NCBI GenBank assembly: GCA_004525275.1
Contig: SPCO01000012.1
Span: 1 to 14,648, forward strand
Reading direction: 5' to 3'
Source: Thermomicrobiales bacterium
GTDB taxonomy: Bacteria > Chloroflexota > Limnocylindria > Limnocylindrales > CSP1-4
DNA: 14,648 bases
Shown: one piece after another, positions 6,317 through 14,624 of the stretch
How the letters are laid out: every line of letters starts with the position of its first letter
Numbering within the stretch: position 1 is the first letter of the stretch
Translations under genes and position numbers: made by a program
The notes under the pieces: model-generated
Told to the model about the DNA's origin: nothing
Database searches by the model: none
What the model saw: only the letters and a program-made list of their open reading frames with translations

Positions 6317-8547
6317 GCCTGGTCGGACTCGACTCGCTCGAGCACGAAGACGCGCGCCCAGAAATCGCCCAGCGTTGCGGCGTAGTGCCGCTCACGGTCG
6401 AGCACGAGGCCCGCGGCCATCAGTTCCGCACCCGTCCGCGGACCCGTGTTCGCGGCGATCATCGAATCGTCACTCACGGGCCAGCCTGAGACCCGGTAGA
6501 CCGCCGTTGGCTCCAGGCCCCGGAGGCGTAGCCGACGTGCCTCCGGTGCCGGGCGATTGAGGATCTGGTAGACCCCGATGATCGCTGTCGCCCGATCGGG
6601 CGACAGCGCCATCCACGACACATGGTCGCGCTCGCCGCTGAACGGGCTCTCGAGACGGACGAAGCGGCCGCGCTGCAGGACCTCCCGGTGGCGGACGTAG
6701 AAGGCCACCTGCTCGGCGATCTCGGTACGGTCGGCGGCGCCGATCATGGTCGGGTCCAGCTCGTAGCCGAGAACCCCGAAGAACGCGACGGCGGCGCGGG
6801 TGGCGAGCGGTGTGATGCGGCCCGTCTGGTGGTTCGGCACGGCCGAGACGTGCGCGGCCATCGAACTGAGCGGATAGGCGAGCGAGGTTCCCCACTGGCT
6901 GCGCAGGCGCTCGATGGCATCGGTGTCGTCGCTCGTCCAGGCCTGCGGGGCGAAGGCGAGCATCCCCGGATCGAACCGTCCACCCCCGCTGGCACACGAC
7001 TCGAACAGGATCGCCGGGAAGCGCGTGGTGAGGCGTCGATAGAGCTCGTACACGCCGAGGATGTAGCGGTGGAAGAACTCACCCTGGCGGTCCGGTCGCA
7101 GGGTGGGCCCGAATGGTTCGGTAACGTAGCGGTTCATGTCCCATTTCACGTACGAGATGGGCGCGCTCCCGAGCACGTCGTTCAGCACCGTGGCCAGGTG
7201 GTCCACGACCTCCGGGCGACCCATGTCCAGGACGAGCTGATGGCGACTCTCCGTCCTCGGTCGATCGGGGATCCCGATCGCCCAGTCGGGGTGAGCGCGG
7301 AACAGGTCGCTGTCCGAGCTGACCATCTCCGGCTCGATCCACATCCCGAACCCCATCCCGAGGCCAGTGATCCGACTGGCCACGTCGCCGAGGCCGTCGG
7401 GCAACTTGCGCCGATCGACCACCCAGTCACCGAGTGACGTCGTGTCATCGTCGCGGTGTCCGAACCACCCGTCGTCGAGGACGAACAGCTCCACGCCGAG
7501 GTCGCGCGCCGACAGGGCCATGGCCACGAGCCGATCGGCATCGAAGTCGTAGTAGGTGCCCTCCCAGTTGTTGAGGAGGACCGGCCGCGGCCGGTCGCGC
7601 CAGGCTCCGCGGGCAAGGCGATCGCGGAACAGGTCGTGCAAGGCATCGCTGAGACCGCCGAGGCCGTCCGTCGAGTGGACCACGATAGCCTCCGGCGTCG
7701 TGAACGACTCGCCTTGCCCCAGGTGCCAGCCGAACGTGTCCGGCTCGATCCCGAGACGGACGCGGGTGGTCCCGAATGGTTCGACCTCCGCCTCCGCCAG
7801 GGAGTTTCCCGAGTACACCAGGCTGAAGCCGAACACTTCACCCCGGGCGTCATCGGCCGATGGACGACGGAGGGCGAGGAACGGGTTGTGCTGGGCACCG
7901 GAGATACCCCGTGTGCTGGACACCGATTGCCGCCCGGGAGCCAACACCCGCTCGACGACGTGTGCCTCGCGCGCCCATGCCCCGGCGAGCCCGATCATCG
8001 TCCAGTCGGCGTCCGGCAGGTCGACCGAAACGCTCATCGCAGTCCGCAGGTCCATCGGGACCGAGCCAGCTCGGATCGTCGCGCTCAGGGCGACGAGCGG
8101 CCGTTCGGCGAAGATCGTCGTTCGCAGGTCCACCTCGAGACCGGTAGGATCGTCAACAAGGGTGACCACCAGCGTCTGGGCCTCGTCGTCCACATCGCAG
8201 TAGGTGGCCGGCAGTGGATCGAGCGACGGCTTGCCCGCCATGATCCGGTGTTCGCGGTAGCGAAGGGCGAGGGCCGTCGCGCCATCAGGCCCGGCCGCGA
8301 CGAGCGCCGGGACACGAAAGTCGCCGGTCCCGGGCGTCGGATAGGCGAATGGGACTGGGTCGCCGACGCGGTTCGAAAAGCCGTCAAAGGGATCCGGACC
8401 GAGATGGCGGTACGTTCGTCCCTTCGGCAACGGGGCACCCAGGTGGATCTGGCCGAGCGACCCGTCTTCGTACACGCGGAGAACGAGGCTGATACGACCG
8501 TTGCTCAGGTGGAACTGCCCGTCCTGCGGCCGCCATTCGATGGTCAT
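6313..8547 (-). CDS. Alpha-galactosidase, glycoside hydrolase family 36
   Basis: Retaining alpha-galactosidase that releases galactose from melibiose, raffinose-type sugars or galactosyl glycerols. The 744-residue length fits the long bacterial GH36 type. An N-terminal beta-sandwich domain (about 1-310) precedes a (beta/alpha)8 barrel with LNNWEGTYYDF (about 325-335), VLDDGWFGHRDDD (about 356-368), GMWIEPEMVS, and the nucleophile motif YVKWDMNR with Asp470. The CASGGGRFDPGML segment and WTSDDTDAIERLRSQ follow; Asp540 is the expected acid/base, 70 residues after the nucleophile as I recall for characterised members. A C-terminal beta domain closes the protein. The frame is open to 8637, but ATG 8547 overlaps the GH2 stop as ATGA and starts the natural N-terminus MTIEWRPQDGQFHLSNG. 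No signal peptide, so it acts in the cytoplasm on imported sugars. It is the last gene of the galK-GH2-GH36 operon. Confidence 0.96.
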   Translation of the reverse strand: MTIEWRPQDGQFHLSNGRISLVLRVYEDGSLGQIHLGAPLPKGRTYRHLGPDPFDGFSNRVGDPVPFAYPTPGTGDFRVPALVAAGPDGATALALRYREHRIMAGKPSLDPLPATYCDVDDEAQTLVVTLVDDPTGLEVDLRTTIFAERPLVALSATIRAGSVPMDLRTAMSVSVDLPDADWTMIGLAGAWAREAHVVERVLAPGRQSVSSTRGISGAQHNPFLALRRPSADDARGEVFGFSLVYSGNSLAEAEVEPFGTTRVRLGIEPDTFGWHLGQGESFTTPEAIVVHSTDGLGGLSDALHDLFRDRLARGAWRDRPRPVLLNNWEGTYYDFDADRLVAMALSARDLGVELFVLDDGWFGHRDDDTTSLGDWVVDRRKLPDGLGDVASRITGLGMGFGMWIEPEMVSSDSDLFRAHPDWAIGIPDRPRTESRHQLVLDMGRPEVVDHLATVLNDVLGSAPISYVKWDMNRYVTEPFGPTLRPDRQGEFFHRYILGVYELYRRLTTRFPAILFESCASGGGRFDPGMLAFAPQAWTSDDTDAIERLRSQWGTSLAYPLSSMAAHVSAVPNHQTGRITPLATRAAVAFFGVLGYELDPTMIGAADRTEIAEQVAFYVRHREVLQRGRFVRLESPFSGERDHVSWMALSPDRATAIIGVYQILNRPAPEARRLRLRGLEPTAVYRVSGWPVSDDSMIAANTGPRTGAELMAAGLVLDRERHYAATLGDFWARVFVLERVESDQA

Positions 8548-11537
8548 GCCGGATCCGGTCCAACCGCCTCGATGGTCCAGGTCCAGCGGTACGTGCCCGG
8601 GCCGACGAGGTACTGCGGGAGTGTGTCCGGCCCGCACGACGCGGTGCCCAGACCACGGTGTGCGACGTCCAGATGCACGATCGTCTCGCGGCGTGGCTTG
8701 AGTTCGACGTCGTGCGTTGCCGCGGCAAGGTCGACGGCCCGCAGGTGCGTGGCGGACGCCTGGCCCGGTCGCTCGAAGCGAAAACGCAACCCGCTACCGG
8801 CCGCATCGGTAACCCGCATCCAGCGGACATCCGCATGTCCGCCGTTCTCCTGCGGCCGGATGTACGGCACGTACTGCTCGGCGACGGTCGAGCGCCAGCG
8901 ACCGACCAGGCCGGCGCGCTTGCGGTCGGGATACGTCTCGTGTGGCCCGGTCCCGAACCATTCGACCCGATCGAGACCTGCGACCGTCTCGAGCACGACG
9001 CCGACACGGGCGAGGTCGTCGAGGGCGTCCGGGATGACGAGGCTCTCGACGATGCGCGCGCCGCCGCCCTCCAGGCCGGTCACGATCCGTTCGTGAACGA
9101 TGCGGATCCCGGCGTTGGTCGTGACCTCATCGTTGATCGTCGCGATCGTGCCGTCCGCGCTGCGAACGACGGAGACCGGGCGACGCGACAACCGATCAAG
9201 CCCAAGGGCGGCCCAATGGTCGGCCATTCCCCCGATCCGGTCGTTGTCGGTCGGGGCCCGCCAGAGGCACAGCTCGGGGGGCGCGGCAAGCAGCGGGTGG
9301 ACGATCGTCCCATCCTCGGTGACGGGAGCGAGCGAAGGAGCCGGTTGCGGGACCGGCTCGGCAACGACCTCGACCGGTAGCGGGACCTGGATGGCGGCCA
9401 CTTCGAAGCCGACCGGCGCCCACGGGAGGGCCGAGCGGGTCCGCCAATGCGTCGTCAGCCATGCCTCGTCGCCCGTGGGGCCCTCCGGCAACCCATCGAG
9501 CGTGATGATCGCGGTCTCGCCCGGCCCGATGGCTGGGGCCTCAAGCGATCCTTGGGCCACGACCTCGCCATCTACCGCAACTTCCCAGTCGACCCGCAAC
9601 CATGCGAGATCGGTGAAATCTCGCCGGTTGGTCACGGCGAGGCCGCCGTCGGCGACGGCGATCCCGACCGGCGAGGCCAGAGCTCGGTGCTCCCACAGGG
9701 CCGGCTTCGGCATGCGATCCGGCCAGACCAGGCCATCGGCGCAGAAATTGCCGTCGTTCGGCTCGTCGTCGAAGTCGCCGCCGTAGGCCCAGCGCGTGGT
9801 CCCGTCGGCAAGGGTCTGCAGGAGGCCGTGGTCCCACCACTCCCAGATGAACCCTCCCTGCAGTCCCGGCGTCGACTCGATGGCGTCCCAGGTATCGGCC
9901 AGTGTCCCGTTGGAGTTGCCCATCGCATGCGAGTACTCGCACATGATCAGCGGGTGTCGCTGGAGCCCGGACGTGGCGTGCTCGACGATCGCCCCGATCT
10001 CCGGATACATCGGGCACGTCAGATCGGAGACCAGCTGGTCCGATGTCCAATCGAATCGGATGGCGCCCTCGTAATGGAGTGGCCGCGACGGATCGAATCG
10101 ACGCAGCCAGGCCGCCGCAGCGTCGTGGTTGGCACCGTAGCCCGACTCATTGCCGAGGGACCATGCGATGATCGACGGGTGGTTCCGGTCGCGTTGGGCC
10201 ATCCGAGCCACTCGACTGACCCACTGGTTCAGGTAGCGCGCGTCGTCACACAGGACACTCTGGAAGGCGTGCGATTCGATATCGGCCTCATCGATCACGT
10301 AGAGGCCGAGCTCATCGGCCAGATCGAGGAAGCCAGGGTCGTTCGGATAGTGTGACGTGCGCACCGCATTGAACCCGAACCGCTTCATGGCGATCAGGTC
10401 GGCACGCATCGAGTCCTGCGAGACGACGCGGCCGGTGTGCTGGTCGAAGTCGTGCCGGTTGACACCACGGATCAGAACGCGCCGACCGTTGATCAGCAGG
10501 TCGTTGCCACGGACCTCCACGCTGCGGAACCCGATCAGCATGGTGACCGTTTCCACCTCCGCTCCGTCCGGCGAGCGGAGGGTGACCAAGAGCGGATATC
10601 GCCGCGGGTCCTCCGCTGACCATGGAACGATGCCCGGCACCCGCAGGTTGAAGGAGACGCGTCCGGCGGGCGCGGGCTCCAGCGATCTGTCGAGTCGGAT
10701 CCACTCCTCAGCTCGGTCGCCGAGTGCCGCGGGTCCGCCCACCGCCCGGGCGCGCATGAGGTCGCGCGAAGCGGCATCGTGTGGATGCGCTGGCCCGCCG
10801 GACAGAGGCGCCATTTCGGATACAGGTTCGTAGAGATCCGGGAGCGTCGTCGTGACGGTCCAACCGCGCGCCTCTGCGCCGGCCGGGAATCGGATGTCGG
10901 CGGTCAGGCGGAGCGTACCCGCTCCGTCGTCTTCAGCGAGACCGGCGATCGCGCCGATATCGGCGAAGTAGACGTGCTCAGTCGCGTACACGTAGACCGA
11001 TCGCGTGAGGCCTCCGTGCCACCATTGATCCTGGTCCTCGACATAGCTGGCGTCGGACCACTTGACCACGGTAAGCCTGAGGTCGTTCGCCCCCGGACGC
11101 ACGACATCGGTGATCTCGAACTCAGCCGCGAGATGCGAATCCTTGCTGATCCCGATCTCCCGACCATTCAGGCTGGCGATCAGGACGCTCTCTGCGGCCC
11201 CCACGTGGAGGACGATCCGCCGGCCGCGCATGTCATCCGGCAGGTCGAATGAGCGCTCGTACCGTCCGGTCGGGTTCGCGACGGGCACCTCCGGCGGGAG
11301 GCCATCGAAGGGCATCTGCACGTTCGTGTAGTGCGGCAGATCGGCTGTCTGCTGGCGCGTCCAGCAACCGGGGACGTCGATGTCCCGCCATGCGTCTGAT
11401 CCCGGCTCGGCCTCCGGATCCGGCAGCAGCTGGAAGCGCCAGATGCCATCAAGCATGAGATCAGGGTCGTGCTGGATCGCATGCATCGGCAAGCGCCCGA
11501 TGCCGGTGAGCTCGGGCATCTTCCATGGGTGGATCAC
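8544..11537 (-). CDS. Beta-galactosidase, glycoside hydrolase family 2 (LacZ type)
   Basis: Cytoplasmic retaining beta-galactosidase of 997 residues, close to the 1024 of E. coli LacZ. N-terminal sugar-binding and immunoglobulin-like domains (about 30-340) are followed by a TIM barrel opening with GVNRHDFDQHTGR (about 358-370) and TSHYPNDPGFLDLADELGLYV. The acid/base motif SLGNESGYG places Glu464 and the nucleophile motif IMCEYSHAMGNS places Glu534, equivalent to Glu461 and Glu537 of LacZ. FIWEWWDHGL and the C-terminal small-chain domain (LCLWRAPTDNDRIGG, GPHETYPDRKRAG, PQENGGHADVRW) complete the long LacZ form. I use GTG 11537, since WKMPELTGIGRLPM is the usual LacZ N-terminal segment; no clear Shine-Dalgarno precedes it. 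It lies 30 nt after galK and overlaps the GH36 gene by four bases. The name lacZ would be by homology only. Confidence 0.95.
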   Translation of the reverse strand: MIHPWKMPELTGIGRLPMHAIQHDPDLMLDGIWRFQLLPDPEAEPGSDAWRDIDVPGCWTRQQTADLPHYTNVQMPFDGLPPEVPVANPTGRYERSFDLPDDMRGRRIVLHVGAAESVLIASLNGREIGISKDSHLAAEFEITDVVRPGANDLRLTVVKWSDASYVEDQDQWWHGGLTRSVYVYATEHVYFADIGAIAGLAEDDGAGTLRLTADIRFPAGAEARGWTVTTTLPDLYEPVSEMAPLSGGPAHPHDAASRDLMRARAVGGPAALGDRAEEWIRLDRSLEPAPAGRVSFNLRVPGIVPWSAEDPRRYPLLVTLRSPDGAEVETVTMLIGFRSVEVRGNDLLINGRRVLIRGVNRHDFDQHTGRVVSQDSMRADLIAMKRFGFNAVRTSHYPNDPGFLDLADELGLYVIDEADIESHAFQSVLCDDARYLNQWVSRVARMAQRDRNHPSIIAWSLGNESGYGANHDAAAAWLRRFDPSRPLHYEGAIRFDWTSDQLVSDLTCPMYPEIGAIVEHATSGLQRHPLIMCEYSHAMGNSNGTLADTWDAIESTPGLQGGFIWEWWDHGLLQTLADGTTRWAYGGDFDDEPNDGNFCADGLVWPDRMPKPALWEHRALASPVGIAVADGGLAVTNRRDFTDLAWLRVDWEVAVDGEVVAQGSLEAPAIGPGETAIITLDGLPEGPTGDEAWLTTHWRTRSALPWAPVGFEVAAIQVPLPVEVVAEPVPQPAPSLAPVTEDGTIVHPLLAAPPELCLWRAPTDNDRIGGMADHWAALGLDRLSRRPVSVVRSADGTIATINDEVTTNAGIRIVHERIVTGLEGGGARIVESLVIPDALDDLARVGVVLETVAGLDRVEWFGTGPHETYPDRKRAGLVGRWRSTVAEQYVPYIRPQENGGHADVRWMRVTDAAGSGLRFRFERPGQASATHLRAVDLAAATHDVELKPRRETIVHLDVAHRGLGTASCGPDTLPQYLVGPGTYRWTWTIEAVGPDPA

Positions 11538-11567
11538 AAGCTAAATTGTCGCACGAGCGCCTCGACC

Positions 11568-12758
11568 TCAGTCGATGCGACGAGCACCTTCTGCAGCATG
11601 GACCACGTACGTGCGCGGGGTCAGACCGGTCCTCGATGCGTATTGATCCGCCACAGCTTCGACCAGCAGCGCGACCGCGTCGTCGTGAACGAGATTGATC
11701 GTGCATCCTCCGAACCCGGCGCCCGTGAGCCGCGCACCGATCACCCCCGGCACCAGGGCAGCGATGGCGACCAGGGCGTCGAGGGCAGGCGAACTCACCT
11801 CGAAATCATCGCGAAGCGAGACGTGGCTCGCCCTCAGCGTGTCCCCTACCGCAGGCAGATCGCCGATCTGCATGGCCGCGAGCGTGTCCAGGACTCGGCC
11901 ATCCTCGCTGACCACATGCCTGGCCCGCCGGAACGCGACATCGTCGAGGAGATCCCGCCCGGCAGCCAGTAGCTCGGGCGTCACGTCACGCAGGGCTCGA
12001 ACGCCGGGATCGATCATCGAGAACGCCGCGACCGCGCGATCGCAATCCGCACGGCGGGCGTTGTACTCCGACGCGGCGAGCTTGCGCGGAGCACCCGAAT
12101 GGCAGATGACGAGGCTGACGCCGGGCGGGAGTCGCACCGCCCGATACTCGAGGCTCCGGCAATCCAGGAAAAGCGCGTGATCCGCTCGACCGCACGCTAC
12201 GGCAAACTGGTCCATCAAGCCAGAGTTGACCCCGACGTACTCGTTCTCGGCCCGTTGAGCGATCTGGGCCAGGCGGATCGGGTCAACCTCCGGCCGATCT
12301 CCCCCGGCGAGGGCCCAGGCCGACGCCAGCTCGATCGCCGCCGAGGAAGACAGTCCAGCCCCGGATGGCAGGTCGGAGACGAGCAGGCCGCGGAAACCGC
12401 GGGTAGAGATGCCCGAGCCGGCCAGAGCCCAGGCCGTCCCGGCGATGTAGTCGATCCAACGACCCGTCCGTGGGCCGACGGCATCGAGATCGAAGCCGTC
12501 CCGATCGTCGTCGGCGGCCAGGGTCAGCTGAACACGGCGGTCGTCAGTCGGGACGAGCGCGATGGTCACCCCGAGATCGATCGCGGCCGGGAGCACGAAC
12601 CCGTCGTTGTAGTCGGTGTGTTCGCCGATGAGGTTGACCCGCCCGGGGGCGTGGACGACTCGGATCCGCTCGGGTTCGGCAGCAGCGATCGGATCGATCT
12701 CGCGGAGCCGCTCGATGAGCGCTTCGACTTGGCTCGCGTCAGGCGTTACGGATGCCAT
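11568..12758 (-). CDS. galK: Galactokinase
   Basis: GHMP-superfamily kinase that phosphorylates alpha-galactose at C1 with ATP, the entry step of the Leloir pathway. The 396-residue length is normal. The galactokinase signature GRVNLIGEHTDYNDG is at 39-53, the ATP-binding motif PSGAGLSSSAA at 131-141, and the likely catalytic base is Asp183 in NSGLMDQF, with Arg40 as the partner conserved in the family. The C-terminal GHMP motif GARLTGAGFGGC lies near 340-352. The minus frame stays open up to 13112, but upstream codons read across the opposing ABC ATPase gene and have no family similarity, so ATG 12758 is the start. There is no Shine-Dalgarno; a -10-like TACGCT lies six bases before the ATG. 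First gene of the operon with the two galactosidases. Confidence 0.96.
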   Translation of the reverse strand: MASVTPDASQVEALIERLREIDPIAAAEPERIRVVHAPGRVNLIGEHTDYNDGFVLPAAIDLGVTIALVPTDDRRVQLTLAADDDRDGFDLDAVGPRTGRWIDYIAGTAWALAGSGISTRGFRGLLVSDLPSGAGLSSSAAIELASAWALAGGDRPEVDPIRLAQIAQRAENEYVGVNSGLMDQFAVACGRADHALFLDCRSLEYRAVRLPPGVSLVICHSGAPRKLAASEYNARRADCDRAVAAFSMIDPGVRALRDVTPELLAAGRDLLDDVAFRRARHVVSEDGRVLDTLAAMQIGDLPAVGDTLRASHVSLRDDFEVSSPALDALVAIAALVPGVIGARLTGAGFGGCTINLVHDDAVALLVEAVADQYASRTGLTPRTYVVHAAEGARRID

Positions 12759-12764
12759 GCGCAA

Positions 12765-12770
12765 AGCGTA
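12765..12770 (-). promoter_or_regulatory. Possible -10 box giving a leaderless galK transcript
   Basis: TACGCT on the minus strand ends six bases before the galK ATG, which would put the transcription start on or next to the start codon. The absence of any Shine-Dalgarno agrees with this. No convincing -35 box is visible. Confidence 0.35.
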
Positions 12771-12858
12771 CCGAAGTCGGCGTGGCGAGGGCGGTCGTCC
12801 ATCGGTCAGGTGGCCCGGTGGTGGGACACGAGCGGCTCGCTCGGTCAGACTGGAGATC

Positions 12859-13818
12859 ATGACCGTCCCCGATCCCGTGATGATCCGCGCCACCGGCCTC
12901 GGGCGCCGATTCGACGCCCTTTGGGCGGTCCGCGATATGGATCTGGAGGTGTTTCGTGGCGAGGTCCTCGGGCTCCTCGGGCCGAATGGCGCGGGCAAAA
13001 CGACAACGGTTCGACTGCTGACTGCGCTGATCGCTCCGAGCGAAGGACGGGCCACGGTCGACGGCCTTGACGTGACCGAGTATCCCGAGCTGGTTCGATC
13101 CCGGGTCGGCATCCTGACCGAGACCCCGGGGCTCTACGACAAGCTGTCGGCGACCGCGAACCTCGACTTCTTCGGGCGGCTCTACGGGCTCGATGCATCG
13201 ACGCGGGCGGCGCGGATCGAGCACTTTCTGCGGCTGTTCTCACTCTGGGAGCGCCGCAACGACGTGGCCGGGACGTTCAGCAAGGGGATGAAACAGAAGC
13301 TCGCGATCGCGCGTGCTCTGCTCCACGAACCGGCGGTCGTGTTCCTCGACGAGCCCACGGCCGCCCTGGACCCGGAAGCCGCGTTCGTGGTTCGCGAGGC
13401 GATCGAGACGCTCCGCCGGTCGGGCCGGACGATCGTCCTCGCCACCCACAACCTCGATGAAGCCGATCGACTGTGCGATCGAGTCGCGTTCGTGCGCGGT
13501 GGTCTGGTGCGGGTCGATTCGCCCGCCGGCCTGCGCGGGTCGCTCGGCGGCCACGGCGTGGAAGTCGGGCTCACGGGCGTGCCGAGCCCGGCCGTGCTCG
13601 AGGCCGCCAGGGTCGTCCCTGGCGTCGCGGACGTCGAGATCGCCGGCGACCGGCTCATCGTGATGACGGCCGAGCCACGGGTCGTGACCCCGGGACTCGT
13701 TCGGGCACTCGTGGAAGCCGGCGCCGCGATCACCGAGGTCAGGGAGCGGGCGACGACCCTCGAGCAGGTCTATTTCGAGGTCATGGGTGTCCGTCCCGAC
13801 CATGACGAGGCGGCCTGA
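12859..13818 (+). CDS. ABC transporter ATP-binding protein (ABC-2/NatA type)
   Basis: Cytoplasmic ATPase that drives the membrane protein encoded immediately downstream, most likely for export or membrane processing rather than sugar import. The 319-residue protein has Walker A GPNGAGKTT at 41-49, an ABC signature in the form FSKGMKQ at 140-146, Walker B VVFLDEP at 160-166, the D-loop ALDPEA, and the switch histidine in ATHNLDEA (His197). The Q-loop position reads LTETPGLYDKL, with Glu88 where many ABC ATPases have Gln, a variation I associate with this subfamily. A C-terminal region beyond residue 230 resembles the accessory domain of DrrA/NatA-type proteins. ATG 12859 has GGAG only three bases upstream; GTG/ATG codons at 12877 and 12880 are less likely. 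The frame is open upstream to 12616, opposite galK, which I reject. The substrate is unknown. Confidence 0.93.
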   Translation: MTVPDPVMIRATGLGRRFDALWAVRDMDLEVFRGEVLGLLGPNGAGKTTTVRLLTALIAPSEGRATVDGLDVTEYPELVRSRVGILTETPGLYDKLSATANLDFFGRLYGLDASTRAARIEHFLRLFSLWERRNDVAGTFSKGMKQKLAIARALLHEPAVVFLDEPTAALDPEAAFVVREAIETLRRSGRTIVLATHNLDEADRLCDRVAFVRGGLVRVDSPAGLRGSLGGHGVEVGLTGVPSPAVLEAARVVPGVADVEIAGDRLIVMTAEPRVVTPGLVRALVEAGAAITEVRERATTLEQVYFEVMGVRPDHDEAA

Positions 13819-14606
13819 TGCGCGCACACATCGTCACCACCGTCCTCCGGCGAGAGTGGTCCGAGACGGTGCGCAATCGACTCCTGATGTCGACCATCCT
13901 CATCCCACCGATGGTCCTGGCCATCGGTCCCCTCGCACTGGCCGGTGTCGTCGGCGAACGTGCGCTGCCCGACGCGCTGGTCACGCAGGTCGTCGCCCAG
14001 CGTCCGGATTGGGCGAACTTCACGGCATCCGAGCTGGCGGGCGCGTTCGCCGTCCAACAGTTCCTCGTCTTCTTCCTGCTGATGCCGGCCTACATCCCGC
14101 TTTCGATCGCGACCTTCTCGATCATCGGCGAGAAACAGGCACGGACGCTCGAGCCAGTCCTGGCCACGCCGATCCGGACCGCCGAACTGCTGGCCGGCAA
14201 GTCGATCGCCGCGCTCGTGCCAGGTGTGCTCGCAGGGTGGGTCACCTATGTCGTGTTCGTCAGTCTCGCCTCGATCGTCTACGGACCTGCCCTGTTCGGG
14301 GTGGTCACCGACGCAAGCTGGCTGGTCGGCGTCTTCATCCTCGGGCCGACTGTCGGACTGTCTTCCGTGGTGGCCGGCGTGATCGTCAGCTCGCGGGTCA
14401 ACGATCCCCGGGTGGCGCAGCAGGTGGGCGGGATCATCATCGTGCCGATCATCGCGCTGACCCTCCTCCAGTCCACGGCCACCCTGCTGGTCGGCGCCGC
14501 CGGGTACCTGCTGATGGCCGTGTTCGTGTTCATCGCCAGCCTGGTCGGGCTGCGAGCCGGCGTCGCCCTCTTCGATCGCGAGGCGATCCTGACTCGCTGG
14601 CGCTGA
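13818..14606 (+). CDS. ABC-2 type transporter permease (NatB-like)
   Basis: Membrane partner of the preceding ATPase; start and stop overlap by one base (TGATG), so they are coupled. The 262-residue protein begins with a short basic cytoplasmic segment (VLRREWSETVRNRLL), typical of ABC-2 permeases, then a helix at about 17-41. A short loop precedes a helix at about 76-100, followed by the cytoplasmic motif EKQARTLEPVLATPIRTAELLAGKSIA (within about 111-137), diagnostic of the family. Three to four further helices follow at about 138-160, 172-195, 203-222 and 226-250, and it ends with the basic tail DREAILTRWR. It is shorter than NatB proteins with a large extracytoplasmic loop. Substrate unknown; nothing links it to galactose apart from position. 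Confidence 0.9.
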   Translation: MRAHIVTTVLRREWSETVRNRLLMSTILIPPMVLAIGPLALAGVVGERALPDALVTQVVAQRPDWANFTASELAGAFAVQQFLVFFLLMPAYIPLSIATFSIIGEKQARTLEPVLATPIRTAELLAGKSIAALVPGVLAGWVTYVVFVSLASIVYGPALFGVVTDASWLVGVFILGPTVGLSSVVAGVIVSSRVNDPRVAQQVGGIIIVPIIALTLLQSTATLLVGAAGYLLMAVFVFIASLVGLRAGVALFDREAILTRWR

Positions 14607-14624
14607 CGCGCGTGGCGCGCGTGG
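14607..14624 (+). repeat. Perfect tandem 9-bp repeat after the permease stop
   Basis: CGCGCGTGG occurs twice without interruption directly after the TGA. The two CGCGCG blocks could pair across a three-base TGG loop. No T-run follows in the remaining 24 bases, so a rho-independent terminator is not supported. The sequence to the window end is very GC-rich and shows no identifiable gene start. Confidence 0.4.

Noticed and set aside
8548..8637. 30-residue N-terminal extension of the alpha-galactosidase
   Set aside because: It lies inside the GH2 3' end and has no GH36 similarity; the ATGA overlap at 8544-8547 gives a natural coupled start.
7456..9096. Long plus-strand open frame (546 codons) opposite the GH36 and GH2 genes
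   Set aside because: It is antisense to two genes with intact catalytic motifs, its translation is Arg/Pro/Gly-rich and resembles no family, and long antisense frames are expected in GC-rich DNA.
9447..10355. 302-codon plus-strand frame opposite the GH2 gene
   Set aside because: Covers the catalytic region of the beta-galactosidase on the other strand; composition and lack of motifs mark it as a shadow.
12616..12858. N-terminal extension of the ABC ATPase
   Set aside because: It overlaps the 5' part of galK in antisense and adds Arg/Ser-rich sequence before a normal ATPase start that has its own GGAG.
12759..12858. Operator-like direct repeat TCGGTCAG (12802 and 12841) between galK and the ABC ATPase
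   Set aside because: An eight-base match in a GC-rich stretch with no relation to the repeats in the deoR region and no clear promoter next to it; too weak to call.
12759..13112. N-terminal extension of galK by about 118 codons
   Set aside because: The extension runs antisense through the Walker A region of the ABC ATPase and has no GHMP-kinase similarity; the conserved GalK N-terminus begins shortly after ATG 12758.
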